DNA from: Brevibacterium sanguinis
Lineage (GTDB): Bacteria; Actinomycetota; Actinomycetes; Actinomycetales; Brevibacteriaceae
Direction of reading: 5' to 3'
Length of the DNA: 64,000 nucleotides
Assembly (NCBI RefSeq): GCF_003315415.1
Contig: NZ_QNSB01000004.1
Coordinates: 186,001-250,000 of the forward strand
Of the stretch, positions 8,047-16,588 are shown piece after piece. Made by a program: the position numbers and the translations under genes. Numbering within the stretch: the stretch's first letter is position 1; every line of letters begins with the position of its first letter. The notes beneath the pieces were generated by a model. The model saw only the letters and a list, made by a program, of their open reading frames with translations. It was not told where the DNA came from and ran no database searches.

Positions 8047-8953
8047 CGACGCGGCGGCGGGCCGCCCTGCGCCCGTCCGGCCTGCCCCGCACCATGGTCT
8101 TGAGCACCCCGGTGGTGATCGCGACCCCGAGCACGAGGAGCGCGCCCCCGAGGAGCTCGGGCGGGGTGGGCCGCTGACCGAGCACGACCCAGGCCGAGAG
8201 CACCCCGACGACGGGAACGAGCAGCGAGAACGGTGCGACCTGCGAAGCGGGGAACCGGGCGAGCAGCGAGTTCCAGATGACGTAGCCGATGAGCGAGGCG
8301 CAGCCGGCCGTGTAGACGACCGACGCCACGACGCCCCAGGTCGGATGTGCGATCGCATGAGCCACCTCGGCGGGGCCGTCGATGAGCAGGGACAGCGCGA
8401 GCAGCGGCACGGGCACGACGATCGCCGACCACACCGTCATCTGCACCCCGTTGACCCCGGGGCCGATCCCGCGCGCGATGACGTTGCCGATCGCCCAGGA
8501 CAGCGCCGAGGCGAGGGCGACGACGAAGGCGAGGACCGGGACCTCGGCCTGCAGGCTGAAGCCGATGACGGTCAGTCCCGTGACCCCGATGAGGATGCCG
8601 ACGACCTGCCGGCGACGGGGGAACTCGCGCAGCGCCACGGCGGCGACGATGACGGTGAAGGCCGCCTGGATCTGGATGACGATCGAGGCGAGACCGGCCG
8701 GCAGGCCGAGGAACATCGCGGTGTAGAGCAGCGCGAACTGGGCCGCGGACATGAACAGCCCGATGAGCAGGATGCGCCCGAACGACCCGCGCGGGAACCG
8801 CACGAAGAAGATCGCGGGCAGGACGACGAGCACGAAGCGGGCGGCGACGAGGAGCAGCGGCGGCCAGTCGCGGAGACCGAAGTCGATGAAGATGAAGTTG
8901 ATCCCCCAGAGGAGGACGACGAGGAGAGCGAGAGCGATGTGGACCGGGCGCAT
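8009..8953 (-). CDS. EamA/DMT-family transporter
   Basis: The 314-residue protein is made of ten hydrophobic segments in two EamA repeats, the first starting VHIALALLVVLLWGINFIF and the second starting near residue 145 with SALSWAIGNVIARG. Drug/metabolite transporters of this type export amino acids or other metabolites; the substrate is unknown. A basic tail of about 25 residues (VRGRPDGRRAARRR) ends the protein, and its coding sequence overlaps the 3' end of phoU by 38 bases on the opposite strand. It is divergent from a LysR gene that may control it, as is common for LysR-exporter pairs. Confidence 0.85.
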   Translation of the reverse strand: MRPVHIALALLVVLLWGINFIFIDFGLRDWPPLLLVAARFVLVVLPAIFFVRFPRGSFGRILLIGLFMSAAQFALLYTAMFLGLPAGLASIVIQIQAAFTVIVAAVALREFPRRRQVVGILIGVTGLTVIGFSLQAEVPVLAFVVALASALSWAIGNVIARGIGPGVNGVQMTVWSAIVVPVPLLALSLLIDGPAEVAHAIAHPTWGVVASVVYTAGCASLIGYVIWNSLLARFPASQVAPFSLLVPVVGVLSAWVVLGQRPTPPELLGGALLVLGVAITTGVLKTMVRGRPDGRRAARRRVVTSSTGAAPSCP

Positions 8954-9024
8954 GCGTCCAGGCTTTCAGATCTGAGATCAAATATCCATTGAGAGAAAGT
9001 ACATGGACTCGATACGATCATTTG

Positions 9025-9951
9025 ATGATCGATGTCGTCGCCCTGCGCACCCTCGTCGCCCTCGACTCCTGCGGGTCGGTCACGGCCACCGCGGATTCGC
9101 TCGGCTACACGCCTGCCGCCGTCAGCCACCAGCTGCAGAAGCTCTCCCGCTACCTCGGCGCGCCGGTCACCGAGCGCACGGGTCGCGGGATCGCCCTGAC
9201 GCCGATGGGACGAGAGCTGAGCCGTCGCGGGGCGGCCCTGCTCCAGGACCTCGAGGGACTCGAGTCGGACGCCCGCGCCCGGTCCGGGGATCCGCGCGGT
9301 CGGATCACCGTCGGCGGCTTCTCCACCGGCATCCGCGGTCTGCTCGCCCCGGCGCTGCCCGGGCTCAAGCAGCGGGCTCCGGAGCTGACGATCTCGAACA
9401 TCGAGGAGGAGCCCGAGGAGCTCATCGACATGGTCGCGGCCGGCCGGATCGACGCCTCGCTGATCTTCGACTGGAACAACTCCTCGCTGTACCTGCCGCC
9501 GACCCTGAACACCGCACGGCTGGCCGTCGACCGCGCCGACATCGTCATGCACCGCGACCACCGTCTCGCCGCCCGCGCCGAGGTGAACCGGAGGGATCTC
9601 CTCGGCGAGGTCTTCGTCTCCGCCCCGCGCGGGGCGGTCTGCCACCGCTGGCTGACGGCGCTGTTCGAGGACCTCCACAGCGAACCGCACATCGAGTACT
9701 GGGCGATGGAGTACGACACCCAGATCGAGTTCGTCCGCGCCGTCGGGGCGCTCGCGCTCGTGCCCCGGCTGGGCCGGCCGCACCTGCCCGACGACGTCAC
9801 CGTCGTGCCGCTCGACGATCCGAGCATCGCCCGCACCATCTACCTCGTGTGGCGGAAGTCGATGTCGTCGTCACCGGCGATCGCGATGCTGCGCGAGACG
9901 ATGACGACGATCGCGGAAAGCGGGGCAGCAGCGTCGCCACGACCTGCGTGA
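9025..9951 (+). CDS. LysR-family transcriptional regulator
   Basis: The 308-residue protein has an N-terminal winged helix (residues 3-60, ALRTLVALDSCGSVTATADSLG, then the recognition helix TPAAVSHQLQKL) and a periplasmic-binding-like effector domain from about residue 90. The ATG at 9025 gives the usual short arm before the helix-turn-helix; a TTG 36 bases upstream adds residues atypical of the family. It diverges from the DMT transporter, the likely target, with an AT-rich 71-base shared promoter region containing an imperfect ATCAAAT/ATTTGAT dyad. The 3' end is tandemly duplicated across the stop codon. Confidence 0.87.
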   Translation: MIDVVALRTLVALDSCGSVTATADSLGYTPAAVSHQLQKLSRYLGAPVTERTGRGIALTPMGRELSRRGAALLQDLEGLESDARARSGDPRGRITVGGFSTGIRGLLAPALPGLKQRAPELTISNIEEEPEELIDMVAAGRIDASLIFDWNNSSLYLPPTLNTARLAVDRADIVMHRDHRLAARAEVNRRDLLGEVFVSAPRGAVCHRWLTALFEDLHSEPHIEYWAMEYDTQIEFVRAVGALALVPRLGRPHLPDDVTVVPLDDPSIARTIYLVWRKSMSSSPAIAMLRETMTTIAESGAAASPRPA

Positions 9952-9978
9952 GAGCGGGGCAGCAGCGTCGCCGCGACC
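9917..9978 (+). repeat. Tandem duplication spanning the LysR 3' end
   Basis: Two 28-base units (9917-9944 and 9951-9978) differ at only two positions. The first lies in the coding end of the LysR gene and the second begins with the last base of its stop codon. Confidence 0.85.
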
Positions 9979-9981
9979 GAA

Positions 9982-10021
9982 AAGTGCAGGCGCACGGCAT
10001 CAGTGCCGCGCGCCTGCATTT
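9982..10021. terminator. Bidirectional terminator between LysR gene and gpmA
   Basis: Arms TGCAGGCGC (9985-9993) and GCGCCTGCA (10010-10018), with an inner GGCA/TGCC pair, are flanked by A-rich sequence on the left and TTTCTT on the right. This suits termination from both convergent genes. Confidence 0.75.
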
Positions 10022-10049
10022 CTTGGTCGCGATGACCGGCTGCGAAGAG

Positions 10050-10076
10050 GCTCAGCGTCCCAGTGCTCAGCGTCCC
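10050..10076 (-). repeat. 12-bp tandem duplication spanning the gpmA stop codon
   Basis: GCTCAGCGTCCC occurs at 10050-10061 and again at 10065-10076. The second copy contains the gpmA stop codon. Confidence 0.7.
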
Positions 10077-10810
10077 TGGTTGGCGACCTGGCCGATGGCG
10101 GCCTCGGCCGCCTCGGCGTCGAGGTACGTTCCGCCCGGCTTGACGGGGGTGAGGTCGTCGCCGAGCTCGTAGAGCAGCGGGATGCCGGTGGGGATGTTGA
10201 GCCCGGTGATGTCCGCGTCGGAGATGCCGTCGAGGTGCTTGACCAGGGCGCGCAGCGAGTTGCCGTGGGCGACGATGAGCACATTCTTCCCGACCCGGAT
10301 CTCGGGCACGAGGACGTCGTACCAGTAGGGCAGGAGGCGGTCGATGACATCGGCGAGGCACTCGGTGCGCGGCAGGGACTCGCCGAGATCGACGTACCGG
10401 GGGTCACCGGCCTGCGAGAACTCGGAGCTGTCGGCGAGCGCCGGGGGCGGGGTGTCGTAGGAGCGGCGCCAGATCATGAACTGCTCCTCGCCGAACTCGT
10501 CGCGGATCTCCTTCTTGTTCTTCCCCTGGAGCGCGCCGTAGTGGCGTTCGTTGAGCCGCCAGCTGCGGTGGACGTCGATCCACGACCGGTCGGCGGCCTC
10601 CAGCGCCAGGTGGGTCGTGAGGATCGCGCGCTTGAGGCGGGAGGTGTGGACGACGTCGGGCAGCAGCCCGGCCTCCTTGAGCAGCTCCCCGGCCCGCTGA
10701 CCTTCGGCCCGGCCCTTGTCCGTGAGGGTCACGTCGACCCAACCGGTGAACAGATTCTTCTGGTTCCATTCGCTCTCGCCGTGGCGCAGCAGGATGAGGT
10801 TATGCGTCAT
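10067..10810 (-). CDS. gpmA: 2,3-bisphosphoglycerate-dependent phosphoglycerate mutase
   Basis: This glycolytic enzyme interconverts 3- and 2-phosphoglycerate in the cytoplasm. The N-terminal [12 protein letters not shown] carries the phosphorylated His10, [12 protein letters not shown] holds the catalytic Glu, and the second active-site His is in [17 protein letters not shown]. At 247 residues it has the size of the dimeric and tetrameric bacterial enzymes. The ATG at 10810 gives the conserved [11 protein letters not shown]; a GTG nine bases upstream is possible but unneeded. gpmA lies near mshA and senX3-regX3 in many actinobacteria, as here. Confidence 0.94.
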   Translation of the reverse strand: MTHNLILLRHGESEWNQKNLFTGWVDVTLTDKGRAEGQRAGELLKEAGLLPDVVHTSRLKRAILTTHLALEAADRSWIDVHRSWRLNERHYGALQGKNKKEIRDEFGEEQFMIWRRSYDTPPPALADSSEFSQAGDPRYVDLGESLPRTECLADVIDRLLPYWYDVLVPEIRVGKNVLIVAHGNSLRALVKHLDGISDADITGLNIPTGIPLLYELGDDLTPVKPGGTYLDAEAAEAAIGQVANQGR

Positions 10811-10905
10811 GCGCACCATTTTCGCACGAGTGCCCCGCCCCTCTCCGACTTCTCAGCATCCGGCGGGCTGTCTTGAATACCGGGATCAGCGGCTACCCTG
10901 GCGTC

Positions 10906-11922
10906 ATGGACCAGTCAACCGAGCATTCACCCACACAGCACCGAGCCCCCTCCGAGCGCTCGTCGATCATCGCCGTCACCGCCCTGCCGGTCCTCGTCAT
11001 TCTCGCCGGAGTCCTCGGCTTCGTCAGTCCGGCGACGTTCACCCCGCTGGCGCCGACGATCACGTGGAGCCTCGGCGTCGTCATGTTCTTCATGGGGCTC
11101 ACGCTCACCCTTCCCGACTTCGCCCGCATCGCGAAGCGGCCCTGGGTCGCCGCCCTCGGCGTGCTCACCCAGTACGTGGCGATGCCCGCGCTCGGGCTCC
11201 TCGTCGTCACCGTGTACGGACTGCCGCCGGAGATCGCCGTCGGCGTCATCCTCGTCGGCTGCGCTCCCGGCGGCACGGCGTCGAACGTCGTCACCTACCT
11301 GGCGAAGGGCGACACCGCCCTGTCCGTGTCGATCACGACGCTGTCGACCCTGCTCGCCCCCGTGCTCACTCCCCTGCTCACGCTGTGGCTGGCCGGCTCG
11401 TACATGGACGTGCCGTTCTGGTCGATGTTCCTCTCGATCTGCCAGACGGTGCTCATCCCCGTCATCGTCGGGGTCCTCGTCAGGCTCCTGGCCTCGGAGT
11501 TCGTCGACAGGATCTCGCCCGTCCTGCCGTGGCTGGCGTCGGTGGCCATCGCCTACATCGTCGCGATCGTCGTCGCCGGCTCCGCCGACTCGATCGCGAC
11601 GGCGGGGATCCTCGTCCTGCTCGCGGTGATCACCCACAACGTGCTCGGCCTCGGCGTCGGCTACGGGGTCGCGGCGGCGTGCCGGCTCGACACCCCGACC
11701 CGGCGGGCCCTGTCCTTCGAGGTCGGCCTGCAGAACTCGGGGCTCGCCTCGACCCTGGCGACGACGTACTTCTCACCCCTGGCCGCGCTGCCGGGAGCGG
11801 TGTTCAGCGTGTGGCACAACGTCTCCGGCGCCCTGCTGGCCTCCGTGTTCGCCCGCCGCCCCTACGGGCAGCCGCCGGTCGATCGGGCTGCCGAGTCCGC
11901 CGAGGCGACCGCGCGCTCCTGA
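10906..11922 (+). CDS. Bile acid:sodium symporter family protein (BASS/SBF)
   Basis: The 338-residue protein has nine or ten hydrophobic segments. The family signature regions are visible: VGCAPGGTASNVVTYLAKGD in the middle and FEVGLQNSGLASTLA in the later half, where the ASBT fold has its crossing helices. Members carry organic anions such as pantoate, pyruvate or sulfonates with sodium; the substrate here is unknown. The ATG at 10906 lacks a strong ribosome site but leaves a 30-residue hydrophilic N-terminus. The gene diverges from gpmA and ends in a hairpin facing the YbjN gene. Confidence 0.87.
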   Translation: MDQSTEHSPTQHRAPSERSSIIAVTALPVLVILAGVLGFVSPATFTPLAPTITWSLGVVMFFMGLTLTLPDFARIAKRPWVAALGVLTQYVAMPALGLLVVTVYGLPPEIAVGVILVGCAPGGTASNVVTYLAKGDTALSVSITTLSTLLAPVLTPLLTLWLAGSYMDVPFWSMFLSICQTVLIPVIVGVLVRLLASEFVDRISPVLPWLASVAIAYIVAIVVAGSADSIATAGILVLLAVITHNVLGLGVGYGVAAACRLDTPTRRALSFEVGLQNSGLASTLATTYFSPLAALPGAVFSVWHNVSGALLASVFARRPYGQPPVDRAAESAEATARS

Positions 11923-11929
11923 GGAAGGG

Positions 11930-11969
11930 CGGGAGTACGCTCCCGACCTCTGGCAGGAGCGTGCTCCCG
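11930..11969. terminator. Bidirectional hairpin between symporter and YbjN genes
   Basis: Arms of 14 bases (11930-11943 and 11956-11969) pair with one T-G wobble around a 12-base loop, between two convergent genes. Confidence 0.7.
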
Positions 11970-11975
11970 AGGCGC

Positions 11976-12530
11976 TCAGCCCTTCTCGCCGTCCTCGGCC
12001 TGCTGCCCATCCACCGCTGTGAGGAACTCGTTGTCCTCGCCGCTGAGCACGTCGGCGAAGGCGGCGAGGTTCCGGGTCGACTCGCCGCGGCTGATCCTCC
12101 ACGCCCACTCCCGTTTCATGCTCGTGATGAATCCGATGAGGAGGAGCTCGTTGAAGGACTCGTCGGCGGCGGTGAGGATCGCGCCGAGCAGCGCATCGAG
12201 CTCACCGAGGAGGCGCTCGCGCGGCAGGCTCGCATTGAGGTAGACATCGCCGAGGCGGTCGACGGCGAACGCGACTCCCTTGAGCTTCATGTTCCTGCGC
12301 AGGAGCCAGCTGGTGAACTCCTCGCGGTTCTCGTCCGGGTGCCGGATGACGAAGGCCTGGAGGTCCGCCGAGCGCGTCGACAGCCGGATCGACACCGTCG
12401 TCTTGAGCTTCCGCTCGCCCGGCAGCTGCACGACGAGGTGGGACTCCCCCGCCGCTTCGCACTCGACGCCGTTCTCACGAGCCCACTGCGCGACCCCGGC
12501 GAGGATCTCGTCGTTCGTCTCGTCCCTCAT
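11976..12530 (-). CDS. YbjN-domain protein
   Basis: The 184-residue protein resembles the YbjN fold (chaperone-like, related to type III secretion chaperones), with segments RLSTRSADLQAFVIRHPDEN and LLLRRN-like strands followed by a helical end. A gene of this family lies directly next to mshA in mycobacteria, and here it follows mshA by 14 bases, so the pairing is conserved. The ATG at 12530 follows AAAGGTGAGG. Its biochemical function is not established. Confidence 0.75.
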   Translation of the reverse strand: MRDETNDEILAGVAQWARENGVECEAAGESHLVVQLPGERKLKTTVSIRLSTRSADLQAFVIRHPDENREEFTSWLLRRNMKLKGVAFAVDRLGDVYLNASLPRERLLGELDALLGAILTAADESFNELLLIGFITSMKREWAWRISRGESTRNLAAFADVLSGEDNEFLTAVDGQQAEDGEKG

Positions 12531-12544
12531 CGCCTCACCTTTCG

Positions 12545-13927
12545 TCAGCCGTGTCGCCCGACCAGTTGGGCCGGATCGGTGCAGGGTCCGACCTCGGAGC
12601 GGATGCACGTACGCGAGCCGACGCCGAGGCGCAGGTCGGCGCACCTCGGCGAGCATGACCGGAGGTCGGCGTGCGCGGACAGCACCCGCTCGACCATCGC
12701 GGACCAGTCGAAGCGGGCGGCGCCGGCGGTGGCGCGGGCGGAGAGCTCTCGGCGCAGGTCCGCGTCGCAGAGCACCCGTTCGAGCTCGAGCGCCCAATGC
12801 CCTGGGTTGTGGTCGCTGATGAGGATCCCCGAGCGGCCGTGCTCGACGATGTCCGGCAGCCCGCCCACCGCGGCCGCGATCGCGGGCAGTCCGGTGGCCG
12901 CCGCCTCCGCTGCGACCAGTCCGAACGATTCGCTGCGGGAGGGCACGAGGAGGATGTCGGCGGCACGGTAGTACATGGCGAGCTCGTGCGCGGGGACAGG
13001 CTCACGCACCTCGATGCTCGGCTCGGCCGCGATGGCCGACCGCAGGGCGCGCATGAACGCCGAGGTCCCGTTTCCCGGCGCTGTGTCACCCCCGGACGCG
13101 GCGCCGAGGAGGATGCCGCGGGTCCGGGAGGCGAGGTGCGGGTTGTTCTCCCGCATCCGGGACAGGGTGTCGACGACGACGTCCGTGCCCTTGATGAACT
13201 GCATGCGACCGACATAGAGGACGACGTGCTCGTCGGGGTCTATCCCGAGCGCGGCCCGCGCGTCCGACTTCTCACCCGGCGTGAAGAGGGTGTGGTCGAC
13301 TCCCGGCCTCGCGACGACGACGGATCCGGGGTCGGCCCTGAGCTCGTGGATGAGGTCGCGCCTCTCGACGGGGGTGTTCGCGACGAGGAGGTCCGCGGTC
13401 GCCGCGATCCTCTCCTCGGCGTGCAGGCGCTGCGGGCGTTCGTGGTTCGTCTCCGAGTCCCGGTTCTTCACCGCACCGATCGTGTGCATGCTCACGACGA
13501 GCCCGGGCCGCACCTCGGCGGACCGGTCCGCCTCTGCGAGCCCGCAGCGACCTGCCTCCGCGAACCCGGTCGCCTCGGCGAGCTCCTGTGCCCGCAGCGC
13601 CGACTCCGCGGAGATCCAGTAGTGCGCCCAGATCAGGTCCGCCGAGGTGAACGCCTCGTCGGCGATGAGGAGTGCGGCGATCTCGTCGATCGCGTCCGCG
13701 AGTTCGTCCTTGTCGGCGGCATCGACGGCAAGACGGTGGAGCCGGACGTTCTCGGGCAGCCGAGCGGCGTCGGCGGGTGCGGGGTCCGCGGTGAAGACGT
13801 CGACGCGGTGGCCGGCCGCGGCGAGCGCGCGCACCGATTGGTCGACGTAGACGTTCATCCCTCCGGCGTCACCCTGGCCCGGCTGGGCGACCGGCGAGGT
13901 GTGGATGGACAGGACTGAGATGCGCAC
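12545..13927 (-). CDS. mshA: D-inositol-3-phosphate glycosyltransferase MshA (mycothiol biosynthesis)
   Basis: MshA joins N-acetylglucosamine from UDP-GlcNAc to inositol 3-phosphate, the first step of mycothiol synthesis in actinobacteria. The GT-B fold is visible: an N-terminal acceptor domain with HTSPVAQPGQGDAGGMNVYV, a linker around LYVGRMQFIKGTDV, and a C-terminal nucleotide-sugar domain with VPSRSESFGLVAAEAAATG. The 460-residue length includes an unusual Cys-rich tail of about 40 residues after the last helix, not typical for the family. It is preceded by a hydrolase gene nine bases away and followed by the YbjN gene. Confidence 0.92.
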   Translation of the reverse strand: MRISVLSIHTSPVAQPGQGDAGGMNVYVDQSVRALAAAGHRVDVFTADPAPADAARLPENVRLHRLAVDAADKDELADAIDEIAALLIADEAFTSADLIWAHYWISAESALRAQELAEATGFAEAGRCGLAEADRSAEVRPGLVVSMHTIGAVKNRDSETNHERPQRLHAEERIAATADLLVANTPVERRDLIHELRADPGSVVVARPGVDHTLFTPGEKSDARAALGIDPDEHVVLYVGRMQFIKGTDVVVDTLSRMRENNPHLASRTRGILLGAASGGDTAPGNGTSAFMRALRSAIAAEPSIEVREPVPAHELAMYYRAADILLVPSRSESFGLVAAEAAATGLPAIAAAVGGLPDIVEHGRSGILISDHNPGHWALELERVLCDADLRRELSARATAGAARFDWSAMVERVLSAHADLRSCSPRCADLRLGVGSRTCIRSEVGPCTDPAQLVGRHG

Positions 13928-13936
13928 GCGCCCAGT

Positions 13937-14746
13937 CTAGTCAAAGAACGCTGTCAGAATCCGGCGGACCTCGTGGCGGCCCTTCCACAGGATCGACCCC
14001 GCCGGCAGCACCTCGAGCCGCGCTCCGGGGATCGCGGCGGCGATGTCCTCGGCGACCTCGACGGGGTGGGCCGGGTCGTCCTCGTGGGTGAGCACGAGCA
14101 CGTCGCCGGTCAACCGCGCCAAGGCGGCGAGCGCCTCGTCCCCCGAGTCGACGGCGACCTCCAGGGCAAGGCCCAGCCCGTCGGACATGTCGGTGCGAAC
14201 GAGGTTCTCGGCCTTCGCCCTCGTCCACGCCCGGGCCGGGAGCAGGGCCGCGACCTCGACGGGCTCCCGGGAGAGCATGAGATCGGCGACGCCGTCGACG
14301 TCGCCGGAGGCGACCAGGCCGCGCAGGCGCTCGAGGTGGGAGCGGTGCCCGGCGGTCGCCTCGGCGGTGAAGCCGGTGAACGAGGCCGGGAGGACGAGCG
14401 CGACCTTCTCGAGTCGCCGCGCGGCGGGGGACTCGGTCGCGAGCAGTCGGAGCAGGCCGCCGGCGGACATCGAGACGCCGAGCGCCCGCGTCGCCGAGGT
14501 GGTCGTCAGTGCCGCGGCGAGCACCTCGGCGACGGTGCCGTACGTCCACCCGGGACCCGGCGAGGGCCGGCCGCCGTGGCCGGGCAGGTGGAGGAAGTGC
14601 CTGGTCCCGGAGATGCCGGTGCCGAATGGGCGGGTGTCGCGGATCGCACCGGCGAACCCGTGCCCGAACAGGGTGTGGGGTTCACCGGTGCCGAAGGTCG
14701 CGATCCAGTCGGACTCCGGGCCGGGCCGGTTGAGGTCGAGCGCCAT
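13937..14746 (-). CDS. Alpha/beta hydrolase
   Basis: The 269-residue protein shows the alpha/beta-hydrolase pattern: an early HGFAG oxyanion-type loop, HLPGHGGRPSP, the nucleophile elbow at residues 92-96 (S-M-S-A-G, Ser94), an acidic residue in LVLTHEDDPAHP and a terminal His in GRHEVRRIL. The substrate is unknown. It lies between the DUF2516 gene and mshA with short gaps (19 and 9 bases), so the four genes probably form one transcript. A mycothiol-related role is possible by context only. Confidence 0.75.
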   Translation of the reverse strand: MALDLNRPGPESDWIATFGTGEPHTLFGHGFAGAIRDTRPFGTGISGTRHFLHLPGHGGRPSPGPGWTYGTVAEVLAAALTTTSATRALGVSMSAGGLLRLLATESPAARRLEKVALVLPASFTGFTAEATAGHRSHLERLRGLVASGDVDGVADLMLSREPVEVAALLPARAWTRAKAENLVRTDMSDGLGLALEVAVDSGDEALAALARLTGDVLVLTHEDDPAHPVEVAEDIAAAIPGARLEVLPAGSILWKGRHEVRRILTAFFD

Positions 14747-14765
14747 GGGCTGTCGTCGGACCGCT

Positions 14766-15074
14766 TCAGCGGCGGTGGCGGGGGTCGACGGCCTTGATCT
14801 TGGGGCGGACGTCGGTGAGGTAGACGATCGCGGCGACGAGTGCGGCGAGGTTGAGGATGATGATCTGCATGCCCAGCGGCGGCAGGGCGATGAGGGCGAT
14901 GGCCAACCCGACGCCGAGGATGATGACCCAGAACTTCTTGCTCTGCTTGTCCACGGCGCGGTAGTTCTCGTCCTTGTAGCGCAGGCAGTCGATGAATGCC
15001 CAGATCTGGACGATGAAAGCGGCGACGGTCAGGCCGACGAAGATGAGGCGCTGAAAACCGGCAATGTACTCCAT
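14766..15074 (-). CDS. DUF2516 family membrane protein
   Basis: The 102-residue protein has an N-terminal membrane helix (residues 8-30), a polar middle with WAFIDCLRYKDENYRAVDKQSKKFW, and two further helices (about 48-85). This layout is that of DUF2516, a small actinobacterial membrane protein of unknown role. It appears to be the first gene of the run leading into mshA. Confidence 0.75.
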   Translation of the reverse strand: MEYIAGFQRLIFVGLTVAAFIVQIWAFIDCLRYKDENYRAVDKQSKKFWVIILGVGLAIALIALPPLGMQIIILNLAALVAAIVYLTDVRPKIKAVDPRHRR

Positions 15075-15157
15075 GCCACCAGCCTAGCAACGCCGGCGTC
15101 GACGACCACGAGCCCGGCCCGGATCCCCACCCGCACGGCATGGTATTCACACCGCGA

Positions 15158-15276
15158 ACACAGCAGTCCGCGCGATCGCGGCCGGCTGTGATCGCGACAG
15201 TCTCCGCGATCACACGAGTCCGCGCGCTCACAGCAGCCCGCGCGCGGCAGTCTGCGCGATCACAGCAGTCCGGTGG
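15158..15276 (-). repeat. Degenerate tandem repeats downstream of azlD, spanning its stop codon
   Basis: Four or more copies of a 20- to 35-base unit resembling ACAGCAGTCCGCGCGATC lie in the 185-base gap between the DUF2516 gene and azlD. The last copy includes the azlD stop codon and final leucine codons. Confidence 0.7.
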
Positions 15277-15709
15277 TGCGGATGAGCGCACAGACGCCCA
15301 TGCCCGCGACGACGCAGATGAGCATCGGCACCCGGAGGATCGCCGCGGCGATCCCCACTCCGACGCCGATGAGCCGGGCCGGGTCGGCGAGGTCCTGGCC
15401 GTCGAAGAGCGCCGTCGTCGCGCACACGGCGGCGATGAGCACGACCGTCGCGCGGTCCATCCACCTCGTCACCCGCGACGTCGGCTCGTCCGAGGCTGTC
15501 GTCGCACCGGGCGCCTGGTCCGGCTCCCCGATGGAGTCTGCGGCGGCACTGTGGGCGGCGGCACCGCGGCCGCCGGCACCGGGCGCGGCGTTGGCCCTGG
15601 TCCGACCGCGCACCGCGACCGCGGCGCCGACCTTCACCCCGGCGAAGCGCATCGCATAGGTTCCCGCGCTCAGTGCCGCGAGGGCGATGAGGAACTCAAC
15701 GGCATTCAT
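15260..15709 (-). CDS. azlD: AzlD-family branched-chain amino acid exporter subunit, with inserted loop
   Basis: AzlD is the small membrane partner of AzlC in branched-chain amino acid or azaleucine export. The 149-residue product has the family's N-terminal helix (LIALAALSAGTYAMRFAGV) and two C-terminal helices (TVVLIAAVCATTALFDG and LICVVAGMGVCALI). They are separated by about 48 Ala/Gly/Ser/Arg residues (28-75) that typical AzlD proteins of 100-110 residues lack. The start overlaps the azlC stop as ATGA. The 3' end is followed by degenerate repeats of itself. Confidence 0.82.
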   Translation of the reverse strand: MNAVEFLIALAALSAGTYAMRFAGVKVGAAVAVRGRTRANAAPGAGGRGAAAHSAAADSIGEPDQAPGATTASDEPTSRVTRWMDRATVVLIAAVCATTALFDGQDLADPARLIGVGVGIAAAILRVPMLICVVAGMGVCALIRTTGLL

Positions 15710-16506
15710 GCCCGCTCCTCCTTCCCGGGCGCACTCTCGCCGGGGGTGGCCCCCGACGCCGCCTCCCGCCCGGCGCGCACCCGCCGACCGGCCACTCGCC
15801 CGGCGGCCATCCGCCTGACCAGCCACCCGGCCCCGACGAGGGCGAACACGGTCAGCGAGGTGACCGCGCCGAGCCCCAGGGGAAGGAGCGGGGTGAGCGC
15901 CACGGAGATGAGCACCCCGACAAGGGTGAGCGAAAGGGTGGTCCTGTTCCCCAGGTCCCCGCGGATGAGGCAGAAGAGGATGATCGGGAACGCGGCGTCG
16001 AGGCCGAGGAGATCGGCGTCGATGACGCCGCCGAGCCATTGGCCGAGCATCGCGCCGCTGGGCCACATCAGGGCGATGGCGGCGCCCATGAGGACGAACG
16101 CGTGCCAGCGAGCGCGGTCGGTGCCGAGACTGCGGGCCACGGCGATCGTCTCGTCGTTGACCCAGTGCGCGGCGATGAGCGCCCGCCAGTCCTGCGGGAT
16201 GAACGGGCCCGAGGCCATGCCGAAGGCGAAGTTCCGCGAGTTGACGAGCAGCCCGGCAAGCACTGCGAGAACCGGCGCCCCGCCGGCGGCGATGACGCCG
16301 ACGAAGGTGAATTCGGCCGCACCGCCGAGGGCGAACACGGCCAGCAGCAGGGTCTGCCACCAGGCGAAGCCGGAGACCGCGCTGATCGCGCCGTAGGACA
16401 TGGCGACCGCCACGATCGTCACCGTGATGATGATGATCGCGCGGTGAACCGAACCCGGCAGCACACGTTCGATGTGTCGGTCAACCGTACGATTTACTGA
16501 ACTCAT
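15706..16506 (-). CDS. azlC: AzlC-family branched-chain amino acid exporter subunit
   Basis: The 266-residue membrane protein has about seven hydrophobic segments and family motifs such as VNSRNFAFGMASGPFIPQDW and HWVNDETIAVARSLG. With AzlD it forms an exporter of branched-chain amino acids in the inner membrane. The C-terminal 40 residues are a basic, low-complexity tail. It is transcribed away from an XRE-cupin regulator gene with an 82-base gap, the usual arrangement for AzlCD operons controlled by such regulators. Confidence 0.88.
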   Translation of the reverse strand: MSSVNRTVDRHIERVLPGSVHRAIIIITVTIVAVAMSYGAISAVSGFAWWQTLLLAVFALGGAAEFTFVGVIAAGGAPVLAVLAGLLVNSRNFAFGMASGPFIPQDWRALIAAHWVNDETIAVARSLGTDRARWHAFVLMGAAIALMWPSGAMLGQWLGGVIDADLLGLDAAFPIILFCLIRGDLGNRTTLSLTLVGVLISVALTPLLPLGLGAVTSLTVFALVGAGWLVRRMAAGRVAGRRVRAGREAASGATPGESAPGKEERA

Positions 16507-16530
16507 GGGTCAATCGTGCACCCGGAGCCG

Positions 16531-16545
16531 CCGTTCGTCAAACGG
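16531..16545. promoter_or_regulatory. Candidate operator between azlC and the XRE-cupin gene
   Basis: CCGTT and AACGG form a dyad with a five-base spacer in the short divergent region. It would suit a dimeric helix-turn-helix regulator. Confidence 0.35.
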
Positions 16546-16588
16546 AACAATAGACCGGCAGGGCGAACACATCGACTAGAATGCTCGC

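Noticed and set aside
16507-16588. IclR-type box near azlC
   Set aside because: The CCGTT/AACGG dyad resembles half of the IclR palindrome, but spacing differs (five bases against one) and no aromatic gene lies near. It was kept only as a candidate operator for the local XRE regulator.
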